In this document: piece after piece, positions 12,492 to 25,300 of the stretch
Position numbering within the stretch: position 1 is the stretch's first letter
Layout of the letters: each line of letters starts with the position of its first letter
Origin: Symbiodinium natans
Lineage: Eukaryota; Sar; Dinophyceae; Suessiales; Symbiodiniaceae
NCBI GenBank assembly: GCA_905221605.1
Contig: CAJNDS010002845.1
Location: 844,713-908,712 of the forward strand
Reading direction: 5' to 3'
DNA: 64,000 nucleotides
Notes under the pieces: model-generated
Database searches by the model: none
What the model saw: the letters and a program-made list of their open reading frames with translations, nothing else
Told to the model about the DNA's origin: nothing
Made by a program: the position numbers and the translations under genes

Positions 12492-13069
12492 TACACGGCA
12501 GGGTCCACTCACAGCCTACGCGTCTGCAAGTCTACGATGTCAGCCACTTCCTGCCTTTCTTCCTCTCCACACTCCACATGGCATTAGGACATGTATTCGG
12601 CCCTCAACTCTGAGAACTCCTGAAGTCACTTGAGATCGGAGCTCCATGCTGCCTCAGCTTTGTTTAGTTCGCTCATGCTGCATTTTTTCTCGATGCTGCT
12701 CTCCATAATGATACGGAGCTGGCCCGTATGTAGCACTCGCAGCAGAAGTTCTGTGCCGCGTCCATAAGCTTGACAACGAGGATAGCCCAAAGCCTCCACC
12801 CAAAAACCCTAAAGTACACAGGGCGGCAGTGGACCAACGTCGGATCACTGAAGCCGGAAATGAAGGACACCTGCACAGTCGATGGGTTTCGGTATGACAG
12901 GGAGCTCTTGGTTGTACGTTCTAAGGTGGTTGTTCGATGGAAGCGTGCTGAGTTTCTGAGATCTGTGAGGCCCATAGTATTAGGCTGAGTATCTCAGCTC
13001 AAGAAAGAACCCTTGAAGCAAAGAGCATCTTGCGTTGAGCTGGCATTGCGCCTGTCTGATTACCGTAAG

Positions 13070-16000
13070 GACTCGCTCGTGTGGATCCGTGCCCGTGCAG
13101 GGTCCTCGGCCACAGAAGGCTTGGAAACAGCATGTATCCAGCAGTGTGAGCGCCGAAAGCCCCGATTAACGTGACCGAGGTGCACAACAGCCGGAAGCAG
13201 GGCAACAAGCTTTGCTTTCTGACGCTGCGACAGGCGTTGGGCTTGTGTGAGCGCGAGTGCGAGTGCGCAGAGACCGAGTATGCCAAGTCCGGCAGGATGT
13301 GGCGACGGTGCAGGCAGTGGTTTTCGGCCAGGACTGATGATTCATTTCATAGTCCTCATACAACGTGGGTGGCACAAGTCTACGACAGTTTGGCACCGAG
13401 TGTAGGAGATGGCCGGCTTTGCCGGCAACTTGCCAGATGAGTCAGTAGTGGATATCCACGGCAAGGCGGATGGTAAGCGCATGTTCTGCATTCTGCACCT
13501 GCATCATGTTCGGAATCTACGAATGCGAATAGCTCGGGCGGCGGAATGTGGTCCAAAACTGGCTTCGTCGTTTTAAACACAGTTAAGGGAAAGATGGTGC
13601 GCAGGGCTTGCTCTATCTTAAGGGCTTCGACCTGCGCTGTGAATAGGACTCCGCAGTCCAGACGGCTTTTCACCGGGAATGCACGCAGTTGTTGTTGAGG
13701 TCGGTTTATCAGTGAAGCTGTACTCTGTCTTCCGCAGGGGTGTTGCTCGAAGATAGGTCCACGTGACAGAACTCTTTGCCTTGCCTGGAAACTAGAACTC
13801 TACATAGTGGATGCGAAAGGAACGGTCCGAACGGTACGTTGGGACTCTTTTGGATTGTCCTGCGTGCTGGACAAAAGCCCAAGAGCCCAAGAGCCAGGAT
13901 TGTGGGGTGACTGAGGTTTGCATTCGTCACCCTTTTCAGCAAGATGTTTATGCCTTGAACCCGCCTAACATCAACCTTGCTCCTGCAACGCTTGGAAGGT
14001 AGCTTGCCCTGATGCGCCAATTGCTTCGTGTACTGTGCAGAACGTGGTGGTGCGCTCAGCTTGAGGAAAGATCACGTCAAAGCCTCAAACATCCCAAAGC
14101 CGGTAAAGCAGAGAAGGTGAGCTTACCGCTCACAACAGGACGCCTCCATGTCGAGCCCTTAACCTGAGGCCATAAGGCACCCCAAACGCTTCCCTGGATT
14201 GACTATCTGAACGTCACTCTAAAGTTTTGGAATCTCTGAAACCTACGCATCCTATGCCCCGCAGCCCGCAAATACACCTGGCCCACCCACCCGCTCCCAC
14301 ACCCAACACCTACACCTTGGCACGCAAGCAAGCGAGCAAGCAAGCAAGAGTGAAAGCTCACCATCTCTTAACATGTGCAAAAAATCAGGAGCTGGCTGTG
14401 GAGAAGATCTTTTGTATTGGACGGTCCCAGGACCGGAGCCCCAGGAACCAATCACCGGTGATTTGCTGCCTGAGGTCGGATATTTACAGGCTTTACTTGG
14501 AGCGCGTTCAGACCTGGGAGTGAGCTCGTGTTGTACTCCCGGCTCTATGGTATTTTTCTATGTGCTTAGCAAGACAACAGAATGTGGACGTGCCACACTT
14601 AGGGCAGTGTTGATCGGTGTTGATCTTCAACATGACCACATCGAGTTCCCACATGTTTCCTAACATCCCAAGCTCGAAAAACGTGGCCTGCCCTTCGCAA
14701 TGTTGACTTGCAGTCGCAGTTTGCGAGCATGGGTGGTGGGGATGCCATCCGGTTTCCACATAAGTTCAAGTTCCAAGTTTACCGGTTTGTTCGGACTGGT
14801 CGGACCTAAATTGTTCAGGTTTTCAGGCTCGAGAGTTCCGAGATGAATGGGCTACTGTCATTCAAGACGGGCATGCGTGACATCAGAAGAACAGAAGACT
14901 CGCTCATTTCCGATAAGAGCGAAAGCACGTCGCAAGGAAACACGACAGTCAATGAAAAAGGTTGCAGAATTGGGTTGGTGCCTGACATTGCTTTGTAGAT
15001 CAGAGCCTGGGAACGGCGGAAGGCCCTGCCATTGCAGCTGGCCGATGCCTCGCGGAGCGAGGTGCGTATCAACGGGGTGCCCCCACTCGCGGGATGCTAC
15101 TCGGGCCACTGAACGGTGTTTCCTTTCTTTGTGGAACAAACTTGTCAGTTTTTTTTCGTCAAGCAGGAAACTACGTGCTGAAGTGTTGTGATCCTTCTAA
15201 GCACGGGCTGTTGAGTTTGTCACTGCATAGGGCGGTTGAAGTAACATGTCGGCAGGCAGAGATCGAAAAAGATCCTTCGTCGGCTTCTCATCATGGCAGG
15301 GGTCATTTACAACCCGTACAAATGCCAAGCAAGTGGCTGGTCCTGCTTGTCTGCCAGCGACAGATCATCGCCCGGGCGACGTGTTGAGTAATCATCGTGG
15401 GATACTACGGTCTGTCAGCTTTGTCTGCTTGCAAGGCTACCATCGGTGGGGCAGGACTGCACCCCCCGAGACTTTCAGCGACTTCCATGTACAGCTGCTG
15501 GATGTGGATACGGGTGATATTGCCCGAGTCGCAGCTTTGCTTTGCTCATGGCAGCTTCATGCTCAGGACGTGCGCCTTGACAACCGGATCATCGACTTGA
15601 GAACGGCAAGCTTGGAGTGCATGATGGGTTCATTGAAGAGGGTTGGGCCTATTTTCCAGAACCATGACGCCTTCGGAAGCAGAAACTTTGCACACAAGAA
15701 GACTAAAAAGTAGAGGAGTAGCAAGTAGCGCTTCTCGTTCAGGTGGCAAATCAAGCTGTCTTCCGAATGCAGTGTGGACCTGAGAGATGGTACTGATGAT
15801 ACCAGTCACCAAGTGGCACATTTTGGTAGCAAGTAGATTTAGTACATTTCCCGCGCTTGATGCTGAGATCAGGCGTCGAAGTGCATCACTCCCCCAGCCC
15901 TTCACCAGGTTCGCGAGGCCCTGCATGCACCCAGTCTGTCCGGTAGGTCTGGTGTGTGCATGCTCTTCCGGGAGTTCCTGCTGAAGAAAGATTTCCAGGC

Positions 16001-16317
16001 ACTTGGTCGGCCAACCAGTGGCCTGAGTCTTGGAGTACCGCCAAGACCCTCCCAGATAGGGCCCCTCTACCACTTGCAGCTTGAGAAATAGAGCTCGGAG
16101 GCAGTAGAGGTAGTAGCGACAGCCTTCCGACACTTTTATGGTTCTGGTCCACGAGATTTGGCGGGTGTTTGGAGCATCTGGGTTCCAAAAATGACCAGTA
16201 GAGGACCAGTAGAGGAGCCAAGAGCTCAGATGATGGTAGGGATCAGTTCCAACAAACGGCATGGTGAAGGAGATTCACACGCCGAAGCTCATCGGCGGTG
16301 CATCAGAAGGTGGTGTC
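13070..16317 (+). CDS. AspRS exon block 1 (anticodon-binding domain to motif 1)
   Basis: Exons: 13070-13096, 13180-13233, 13296-13331, 13406 to about 13472, about 13687-13740 (boundaries unsure), 15023-15061, 15256-15282, 15495-15530, 15567-15605, 15743-15771, 15947-15998 and 16270-16317. Several are only 9-13 codons. The junction 15771/15947 splits a Gln codon (CA|GTGTGG ... TAG|G) and restores [12 protein letters not shown], which is strong evidence for these exact sites. Donors are mostly GC (for example GCAGGG, GCGTTG, GCAAGC, GCACTT), with one GA (GACTGA at 13332) and GT at 15062 and 15772. A stretch matching the family's ...CTQQ... region between exons 4 and 5 was not clearly found, so one small exon may be missing. 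Confidence 0.85.
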
Positions 16318-19300
16318 GCAGCCTCAGTGCTGAGGGCCTGGTCACGCCGTCGTGCCATCTGATCGTGATTTCATGCAGACCTCGCGAAACCCCCAACCAA
16401 AAAAAATGGCCATCAGACTCTGAAGTGGTGTCAGTTTTTCCTTCATTTTGTTGTCTAAATCTGGGGGCTTGTCTCACAGTTCGACCTCGACAATCGAGTT
16501 TGCATTGGGGGGATCTTGGGGGCTTCTGTGCTCCCTGCAGCGCCCTGCCCATGGAGCCTTGACTCAGCCAACCTCGACATCACCCAGCACTGTCTACGTG
16601 ACGTGGCGGTTGCCCTTGTTTTGAAACCCCGTGTGTGATAGCAAGGACCAGCCCAAAGCAGCCCCCCTTAACACCTTAAACCATGTAGCCGTGAGCCATG
16701 GCCCGGTGGCCGCGGCGGGTCCGAATCGGGCCGCAGCTGAGGTGGCTTGGCATCGCCCTGTTAAGTACATACAATCAGCAATTAAGGCCACGGGCTTCTT
16801 GCTGGAGCGACTGGTACAGAGGGTGACAGTGAAGAAACCTGCCGCGTAGAAGAAATGCGTTCTTTCAGGGTGCCACCATTGTCGGACTTGGTAGCCTTGC
16901 CGATCCGTCTACTGGTTCAGGAACCCAGCCCAACAACAGCATTAACAGCACTACGACTGTTGACGCAATCGAGCACATCTCGGGCAGCTGCCTTGAGCTT
17001 TCAGGACCTCTAAGTCCGATGCTGGGCCAGAAACCTCCGAAGCTTAGGTTAGCGTTGGCCTTTGGCCTGAGCGCTTCGGTTTGGGCCTTCGCGTTCGGAA
17101 GCGGCGACAATCCTTTTCAGGCCGAGGATGCAGCACAACAGTGGCTGCGAATTCGACACCAGTACCACCAGAGATTTGACCTTTCGTGTTCATGAGCACG
17201 TGCACCTTTATAATTAGACACCACGCGCTCGTGATGAGCCGTCCCTTGCATCCGAAGTCATGCTGAAGGTGCTCGGCCTCCGCAACGACGCAGAGGATGA
17301 TGACGTGCGGCCTGCCTTCCGCCGTTTGGCCAAGGTCCAGACAGAGGGTCTACCCGAAAGCCGGACGCTTGTTAGTTTATATATATATATATACATATGT
17401 ACAAATTTGTTTATTTATGTGTATGTATATTTATATATATATATATATCACATTGTAATTCAGCCGTTTAACGGGTCATACATGGGGGCCATGCAGGGGG
17501 GGAGTGCAGTGATTGAGGGCGTCGGATCCAAAGCTGTAGGCATGCAGAAGCCCTGGTATCCAGCACACCATCGCCAAAGCATACGATGTGAAGCACCCCT
17601 GATATCAACCCCAAACCTAAACGGTTCTGGGATCGGGCTTCGTGGAGAAGCGCTCTTGTTGAGAGGGGGACTTGACAAGCGCGGGATCTCTCAACGTGAA
17701 GGACTCGTCCAGAAGGGAAATACACTACGCAATAGATTGGGCCATGGGCCTTGAGTTAGGCCATAGAAAAAAGAAGCTTTTTGGGGCCTCACGGATTTTC
17801 AAGGGGCAGTGCTTCAGGAGCTTCTGGGCTTCACGACACAAAAGACGTGGAAGGTTGCTTCGAAAGGCTCAGGGAACGGCAGCAAGTAGATCCTCTCAAC
17901 AACCTCCGTCTTCGACACATGTCCTCCACGGGTCTGCAAAGACCCCGGTTGGGTTGCGGCGTGGGTGTGGTATGAAGAACAAGAACACGAAGAAAGCCTT
18001 AGAACCGTCAGCCCTGGCCTAGTCCAATTCCCAAACTGTTTCCATTCCGTGGTGTGTATTGGCTTGGCGACAAGTCTGCACGAGATCTACCACCCAGACG
18101 TGCCCGATACTGGCGACGAGCGCCGCTTCCGTCGCATCTCCTGGGCGGCCGAGGCACGGTTGTGGTTATACTGACCCACGCGACAGGACATGCAGTCCTG
18201 AACGCCCCAAAAGACAGAAGGGACTGCATGTCCTGTCGCGTGGGTCTCTTTTCAGGGACGACTCGATGACTTGATGTTTGCTTGAACCGCTCTGTTGCAT
18301 CGACTGAGGAGCAAATCCTTTCTCATCCAAGTGCAAGAGCAAATCCTGTCTTATCCAAGTGCCAAAAGATGAACAGGTCTGGCCGGTTGTGTATTTACAC
18401 GTACTGCATCCTGGGACACAAGCAGCTTGCACGAATATGCTGAAAGCACCTGCACGTGTCGTGTCGAGCGATTCCCAAGCACTGCTGGGTTCTGGGTGGC
18501 CGCGGCATGACGTTTCGAGGGAGCCTCTTCCTCGACCCTAGGCTCGACGACTCGACGACATGCCTTCACGTGCATGGTCTTCATGGGAGTTGGCTCGGGG
18601 AGAGATACGCCTATGTGTGATAGCGCCCCCCTCTGCTTCAGGAGCTCTCGACCGTGGAGGGTCGGCGTCAGTGGCGGGCTACACGGTGCGCAAAAAGTTC
18701 ATGTCGTCTAGGGGACATGTCGAAATCGCAATGTGGTTTGAAAGGCCCTTGAGGTAGTTGATGCCTAAATGGTCGATCGCTCTGCCAGCCTCTAGTGGAG
18801 ACATGGTGATGTGGCTAGTTGCTTGATCTTGCTTCGGCACTCCGGACTTACCTCCTGTTCTGATGGGTCACATCCTTATGAGTCTCTATACAACTGCTGC
18901 TTAAATAAAGCTTCATAGAGAGTTGTCAGCAATCAATCACCAGCAACTGCTGCTTGCTGCGAGGCTATGGTTGCAGGCATCAAGCCCCTGAGTGCTGATC
19001 AGGACGCTGGGTGCGTAGCGACCTGTGCCGAGGCGAACCTCAAAAAGGGAAGTCTTAGAAGTCTTACTTCGATGCCCCTTGTTTGTTGATGTCTTAGCTG
19101 CCGGGCGAAGACCAGCTCCTGTCAGAGTTCCCGTTTTTCTTGGAATGGCCACGACTCGCAGTCATGCGAACGAGGAGGAACCCGATTTTCCCACACAGAC
19201 GGAAGCGCCCTTTGGTGAGTATGCCTCTTGGCAACCGGCGTCTTTGTTGTAGCTCAGCTGCTCTCCTCTGGCCTCGCAAGTTGCAGATCTTCCTGAAGCA

Positions 19301-22300
19301 GTAGAAAGATTGAGCACTTATTCCCACACTACCTGCTTCACGCACTCCTTCTCAAGTAGCAGCAGGGGCATGCGTTTGTTTCTTTCCTCTCTCTCGCTCT
19401 CTCCCTCTCTCTCTCTCTGTCTGATTTGCCCAGGCCAGAGGCGGTTCACATGTCTGTCCCAAGAACTTGAGACAACTTGAGAAACCCAAGCCTTGAGTTT
19501 GCCGGTCCGTATCCGATGGTATCATCCATCAAGCCGAGGAAACGCTCGAGGACGACGCCGCTCGGAGCCTCTAACGACTTGCAACGCATTTTGGTGGTAT
19601 CTGAAGGTCGCACTCAGGGCCCCACAATGCATTCCTGTCGGCGCTATTTACATCCCAGGTTTTCGACTTGGGCAGCTTCACCAGCGCTCCGAGGCGTTCC
19701 AAGAAGAGGCAGAATTTGAGTAATGCACCACTGTTGCTTACCGACAGTTCGGGTGTGGCTCCAATATCTACACTAGGCCAATCCTCAAGCATTGAGGGAC
19801 ATTGTGCAAGTCCAAGTACAAAGGCTCACCCATGCAGATGGCTGAATTCTGCCGCCACGGTTTCATGCCAGCTCAGCATGTAGGGCCTGCGGGCTTTGGA
19901 CTGAGCATGCTCCGGCCTTTACTGTTCTAAGCTAACCCTCGAAGTCCTTGGGAGTCCTTGGGCCTTGGGCATGGAGCGATCTCTTTCGCAGGAAGACCAG
20001 CTCCTTCGCAGACAGCCGAAAGCGCCGGGAGACGTGGCGGATTCTTGGATCATAAATTAAGGGCCGGGTCAGCGCACGGGCAGCCTGTAGACACCGATGT
20101 CGCAAATCGTCAGCTGTGTGCAGCATCTGCTAGGGCTTAACACGCATGAGCGAATACTATGCTGTACGTCCTTTAGGCCCTGAAGACGAAATTCGGCCCC
20201 TGAAGCCTAAATTGGGCCCTTGAAGCCGAAATTCTGCCCCGAAGACGAAATTCGGCCCCGAAGACGAAATTCGGCCGCTGAAGACGAAATTCGGCCCTTG
20301 AAGCCGAAATTCCGCTCCTGAAGACGAATTTCGTCTTCGGGGCCGAATTTCGGCTTCAAGGGCCCAATTTAGGCTTCAGGGCCAAATTCAGGCTTCAGCT
20401 GAGAGCAGCCAAGTAGGCAAAGATTTCGAGTTTACGAGGTGTTTGGGTAAGGGACCCGACCATGTCTTGGTATTGACCGAATCAAGGACCCGTGTCTCTG
20501 GTCGTGCAAAGGCGGCGGCGGAGAACTCGGAGAAGGCCACGCATGGAGATGTGGGCCAATTATAATTCAACACTCAGGAATCGTCATTGTGAGTCCTAGT
20601 TAAGGGTGGATGCAGCATCCTTAGGTGACAGCGCTTCCACAAATGAGGAGTCTGTGTCATTTTCTCGCAAATCCGGGCGTGCCCAAAACAGCTCGAGATC
20701 TATGCTTGCATACGTTTTCCCAAACCCGAAATGCCACGTTTGCCCTGCATGCATCCAGAAAATGGCCGATTGGCCGATTTTCAGCCAGGATCAGCAGAGT
20801 TTCTCGACGCTAATGTGTCTTGAGCTCACTGAATAGAAATACAAACATTGACATGTATGTTAGATGCATGATAGATAGATGCAGATGTAGACGTGTATGT
20901 TTGTGTACGTATGTGTGTTTATGGTGTTGTGGATGCATGGAGATCCCTGTTCACACAAACCTCGGTAGAAGCATCTCAGGCCAAGATCAAGGCAAAGAGG
21001 CTCGGAGGGTTGGGTCTTTCATCTCAAAGATCGCTATGACGAGAAACCGTCTCAGAGAAGCACAGACAGTGTTGATGATCGGCGCGTGGAGCAGTTTCCG
21101 TTGTACGAGCCTTGGGAAGAGCCCTGATAAGAATCATCGCTTGATTCTGTCCTTTACAATGACTCCAAACACAGACCTCCACCCCGACTCCAGCATTCAC
21201 CGGCAACAGATGGCGAAACGAGCAATGAGAGACCCCGTTCACTCCTCGCCTCGGCGACTCGACTCAAGATCTGGAGAGAAGAACGCGAGTCCCTCGCATC
21301 CCTGAAAAGCTTGCTAGGCAGCGCGAGCCGGAGCCTCCTGGCCACTCCAAAGATCGGAGCCGCAGCCCGACTCAAACATCACGACTGAGAAAAAGGTGTA
21401 ACAAAGTTAGGATAACAACGAAGTAGCAAGCTTAGGATAACAACGACGAAGACAAGTTAGAATCCGTGCTCGGGGGGGGGGGGGGGGCTGCAATGGAGAC
21501 CTGCTTGTCTAAGGTTACAAAAAGAAACCCAGAAGGAGGAGGAATGGCCTTCAGTAGAGTGTCTGCTGTGAGGCCAGACTCCGAGAAGTGCTGAAGCTAA
21601 GCTCTTTGCCCAAGATGTTTGTGCTGCCGTTTCGGAAGAGCGATCGTGTTGAAGCCCTACACCGACACCCGCAGCAACTTTGCGAAGGTATGTCTAGGTT
21701 TGGTGGTGGTGCTGGCTTGGTTTTTTCTTTGGAAGCGGGCAATCATTCAACTCAGTACCTACAGACCTTATAAATCCTTACAATTTCGAAAACCGCGCTG
21801 GCAGCTTGGAGGCCCGTCCGAGTCGCCCGCAGAGATGGGGCCATCGCTGTGTCCCACATGCTGGGCTCGGCATCTGAACGACAACCGCAACGATGGTCAG
21901 TGTCATGAGAACCAGTTCCTGTTGCTGGAAGCATTCTGGGACAGCAGCTACGCGGCATGAGCCGCAGTCACGTGAGGACTGCACGGCATTCTGCCGGCAG
22001 AGTTGTGCTCACGCTACTTTGGCGTTCTAGGAATGTCGACGAAACAAATATGAAACAAATCACTCTCACCAGTGCCAATGAGTGCAGATACAGTTCCACA
22101 TTGGGTGTTCTGCTTGATGACAAAGCATATGTCGCCTGTGCAAGTCTTGAGCATTTTACAGCACCAGATGTTGGAGAGTTGCTTTGCTGCGACACAACTC
22201 AAAGTTACCGCAACCAAACACTGATGCAGTCAAGGCCGACGTCTTCCGCGTAGATTATTTTGAGGCCGGGTGAGTTGATTCCACTAGAGTGCTCAGCGGC

Positions 22301-25300
22301 TGTTCGGGCCGCCGGTCAACCATCATGAGCACAGAGGTTCACAGAGGTTCGCGACTTGATGCAAACAGCAGGTCAGCATGCGCGCGAGCAAGAAACGCTT
22401 AGGAGATTCGAGCGTGAATGTGTGAACGACGCTCCCTCGAGCTTGCTTCATTCCCTTGTGTCGCTCTTGGGGCAGGGGCGGCCACTCCTAGCAATTTGCG
22501 TCGGATGTTGCACCCTTAAACCACGCCTGGGAGTCGTGATTCCGGGGCCTTTTGGGGCAATTGCCATATGGCAATTGCCTTTGAGTGCACTGTGAGCCTC
22601 GGACCCCTTGACTCTCCCCTTGGTTGGAGGGCGACGCCTTCCTGGCCCAGTCGCCGCAGCTTTACAAGCAAATGGCTTTGATGACGGACATGCAGCTCGG
22701 CCTCAATGTGCTTCTTCACTTCTTGGGACATGATTGTTTAAAATCTTGATACCATGTTGATGTGCGCCTGCCGAGACTTTGGCTCCAGGGTCGATGCTCT
22801 TCATGCTCCAAGAGTCTTCCGTTTCACACGCAGCAGGAGGATACAGCAACAACAGCACATTGGCATCCGTGAAGAAATCACAAAAAAAACTAACAAAAAG
22901 CTCCTGTTCTTTGGAACTGGAAGGTACAGTCAGTGGGTACAGTAGTGGACAGTCCAGAGAGCGCAGAGGCGTCGCAGAGGCGTAGATCTTTCGCGCCGGA
23001 CTTCTGGGGAATGACCACGTCGAATCAATGTGACAACGCGAGAGCGGTGGTTTGGTCGATCATCCTCCTTGTTCTGTCATTGCTCAGTGTGATGGTATGG
23101 TTGGTGAAGGGCTCGAACTTCTGGCTGGGAGTGGTGTGTGGATCACTGTCAGTGGTCATGTTCTTGCTCTTGTTCATCGTGGCGTACCGCAAGACCGCAT
23201 CGAATGAGGCAGCTGTCAGCAAGGTCGTGGAGAAGGAGTGTCATTGCGTTTGGGCAGCTTGCAAGTTCCGAGAACTGGAAGCATCAGCTTTCACGCGCCC
23301 GACATTTAGCATCGTTTGCATCACAAACGACAAGGTTGACAAGAGCCAAGCATCGTGGAGCCTTGTGTCAACACTCGATCGCAGGCTATCAGCGGGCATC
23401 TCTTGTCCGAATACGTCAAACACGTGCGCATGCTGCTTGGGTGACTACCACATGGATGCAGATATAGCTGTTCTTCCATGCGGGCATGTCTACCATCCGG
23501 ACTGCATCGCTCGCTGGTGCTTCACGTCGGATAAGCACATCTCGTGCCCCATGTGCCGAGAATCATTCGAACATGTGCCAGAAACAATCATGGCGATCTA
23601 GGCCCTAGGCCACGGCCACGAGATGCAGAATCACGTTCCTATGAATGTTGCGCAGAATCATGTTCCTACGATATGTTGCAGGCCTGAGAAGAAAGACCCG
23701 CTCTCAGCAGCCGCGAAAACGGTTACTTTGGAGCCGTTTCTAGATGTTCTTTGCCGTTCCCGTGACGGAGCTATGGCCTGTCATTCATGTAAAGCAGATA
23801 TTGTCGATTCGTGGCGCCTGGCGACACTCTTTTCCACTGAGCCCGGCGCTTCAACTTCTTTAAAACTGCTTGCTCCGCAGCCTGTACCGTAACGATGCTC
23901 GATGCACTCGTGCGTGAAAACCTTGGCCGGGGCCTACACGCACACACCCTGTACGGCGGCCTTGACTGTGTCGCAGAACCATGCATTGAAGGCCACCAGT
24001 CTAGAAGTACATGGGCACAGATGAGCAAAAGCTTTGAACCCTCAAAATACTCAACAACAGGCCATGCAATTCATGCCATTGCTACTATTCGTTCCTGCAC
24101 TGGCCTAATTTTGCTGGTGGTGCTGTTTGCTTGTGCTTTGCCATGGCTTCAATCTGATGGCCTGTCTTCGCTGCATGTACCAGCCACCCACCCCCCCCCA
24201 CCCCCCCCCCACCCCCCTCCACCCCCCTCCACCCCCTCCACCCCCCTCCACCCCCCTCCACCCCCCTCCACCCCCTCCACCCCCCTCACCCCCTCCCCCC
24301 CTCACCCCCTCCCCCCCTCCACCCTCCACCCCCTCCCCACAAAAAAAAGCAAAAACAGCATCCGCAAGCCCTTCCTCTTACAATTGCCATGTTCTGTGAG
24401 GCCCCGCGTCTTCGAGGTCGGTCCGATCTTTCGGTCGGAGAAGTCCTTCACGCACAGGCCGACGTTCGGGGGGGGGGGCTTTTTTGGGGATGATTTCGGC
24501 GCCAAGGCGCAGGCTTTTGGGTTGCTGGCTGTTGCTTGGCTTCCAGCAGCGCGGGGCTCCTCCGCGCTGGCATCTTGCAGCAAAAGCAACATGCAAGAGT
24601 ATGTCAGAGCATGTCACAGCCTTGTTTTCGCATGCCAGTGTCTTCTGGGGCCAATCCTATCTTTGAGGCCGCTCACCCTTGTCAAGCGAAAGCGCTTCAA
24701 GACAGGCATATGACCGAGTTCACCGGCCTGGATCTTGAGATGACGTTCAAAGACCACTACCATGAGGCCCATACAGGATTTCTCAATCCAACTCCAACGT
24801 GCTTGCCGCTGGGATCCACTGGGCTTTCAAAGCCATTTTCAACTTAATTTCCATGCTTCGGACGAGAACGTGTGCTGCAACTGTCCATAACTCCATAACG
24901 GTCCTGCAGGTCCTGGACGTTCTCGACGGCCTTTTCAACCACATTTTTCAAGGCTGCGCGCTGCTCCATGTCATCGGCGTCAGTGTGCACCTGGCATTGG
25001 CCAGAAGTCCCTTTCATGAAGAAGCTTTGTGCCGCCATCTGCAAGGGACGCAAGGATTTCCAGCAACGGGCCCAATCACTCCGGCCAGGGTTGACCCAGA
25101 AGTTTGCTCGAGAGATTGAAGCTGTCAAGACGCAGTACCCTTTCGAGGACGCAACACTTTCGCAGTTCAATTCGAGTCTCCGAGTTCTTGATAGTGTTTT
25201 GATTGTTGAAAAAGGTGGGGGGGGGGGGGATTGATACATGGAGTCGGGCCTAGCATTGCCCCCCGACACCCAACCTTAAAGTCAGGAGATCTAAGGGGGG

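Larger units (their letters stand above)
16318..22234 (+). other. 5.9-kb AspRS intron hosting a J-domain gene and other candidate exons
   Basis: Bounded by AspRS exons 16270-16317 (ends GTC|GCAGCC) and 22235-22264 (begins after AAG). The flanking protein reads [16 protein letters not shown] then [10 protein letters not shown], as expected for the family with no residue missing. The interval contains J-domain exons, unassigned + strand exon candidates, an AT microsatellite and two long inverted repeats. Confidence 0.7.

Noticed and set aside
19571-19792. A minus-strand frame with …[16 protein letters not shown]…, loosely like a LINE reverse transcriptase.
   Set aside because: No catalytic DD box or flanking reverse transcriptase motifs were seen.
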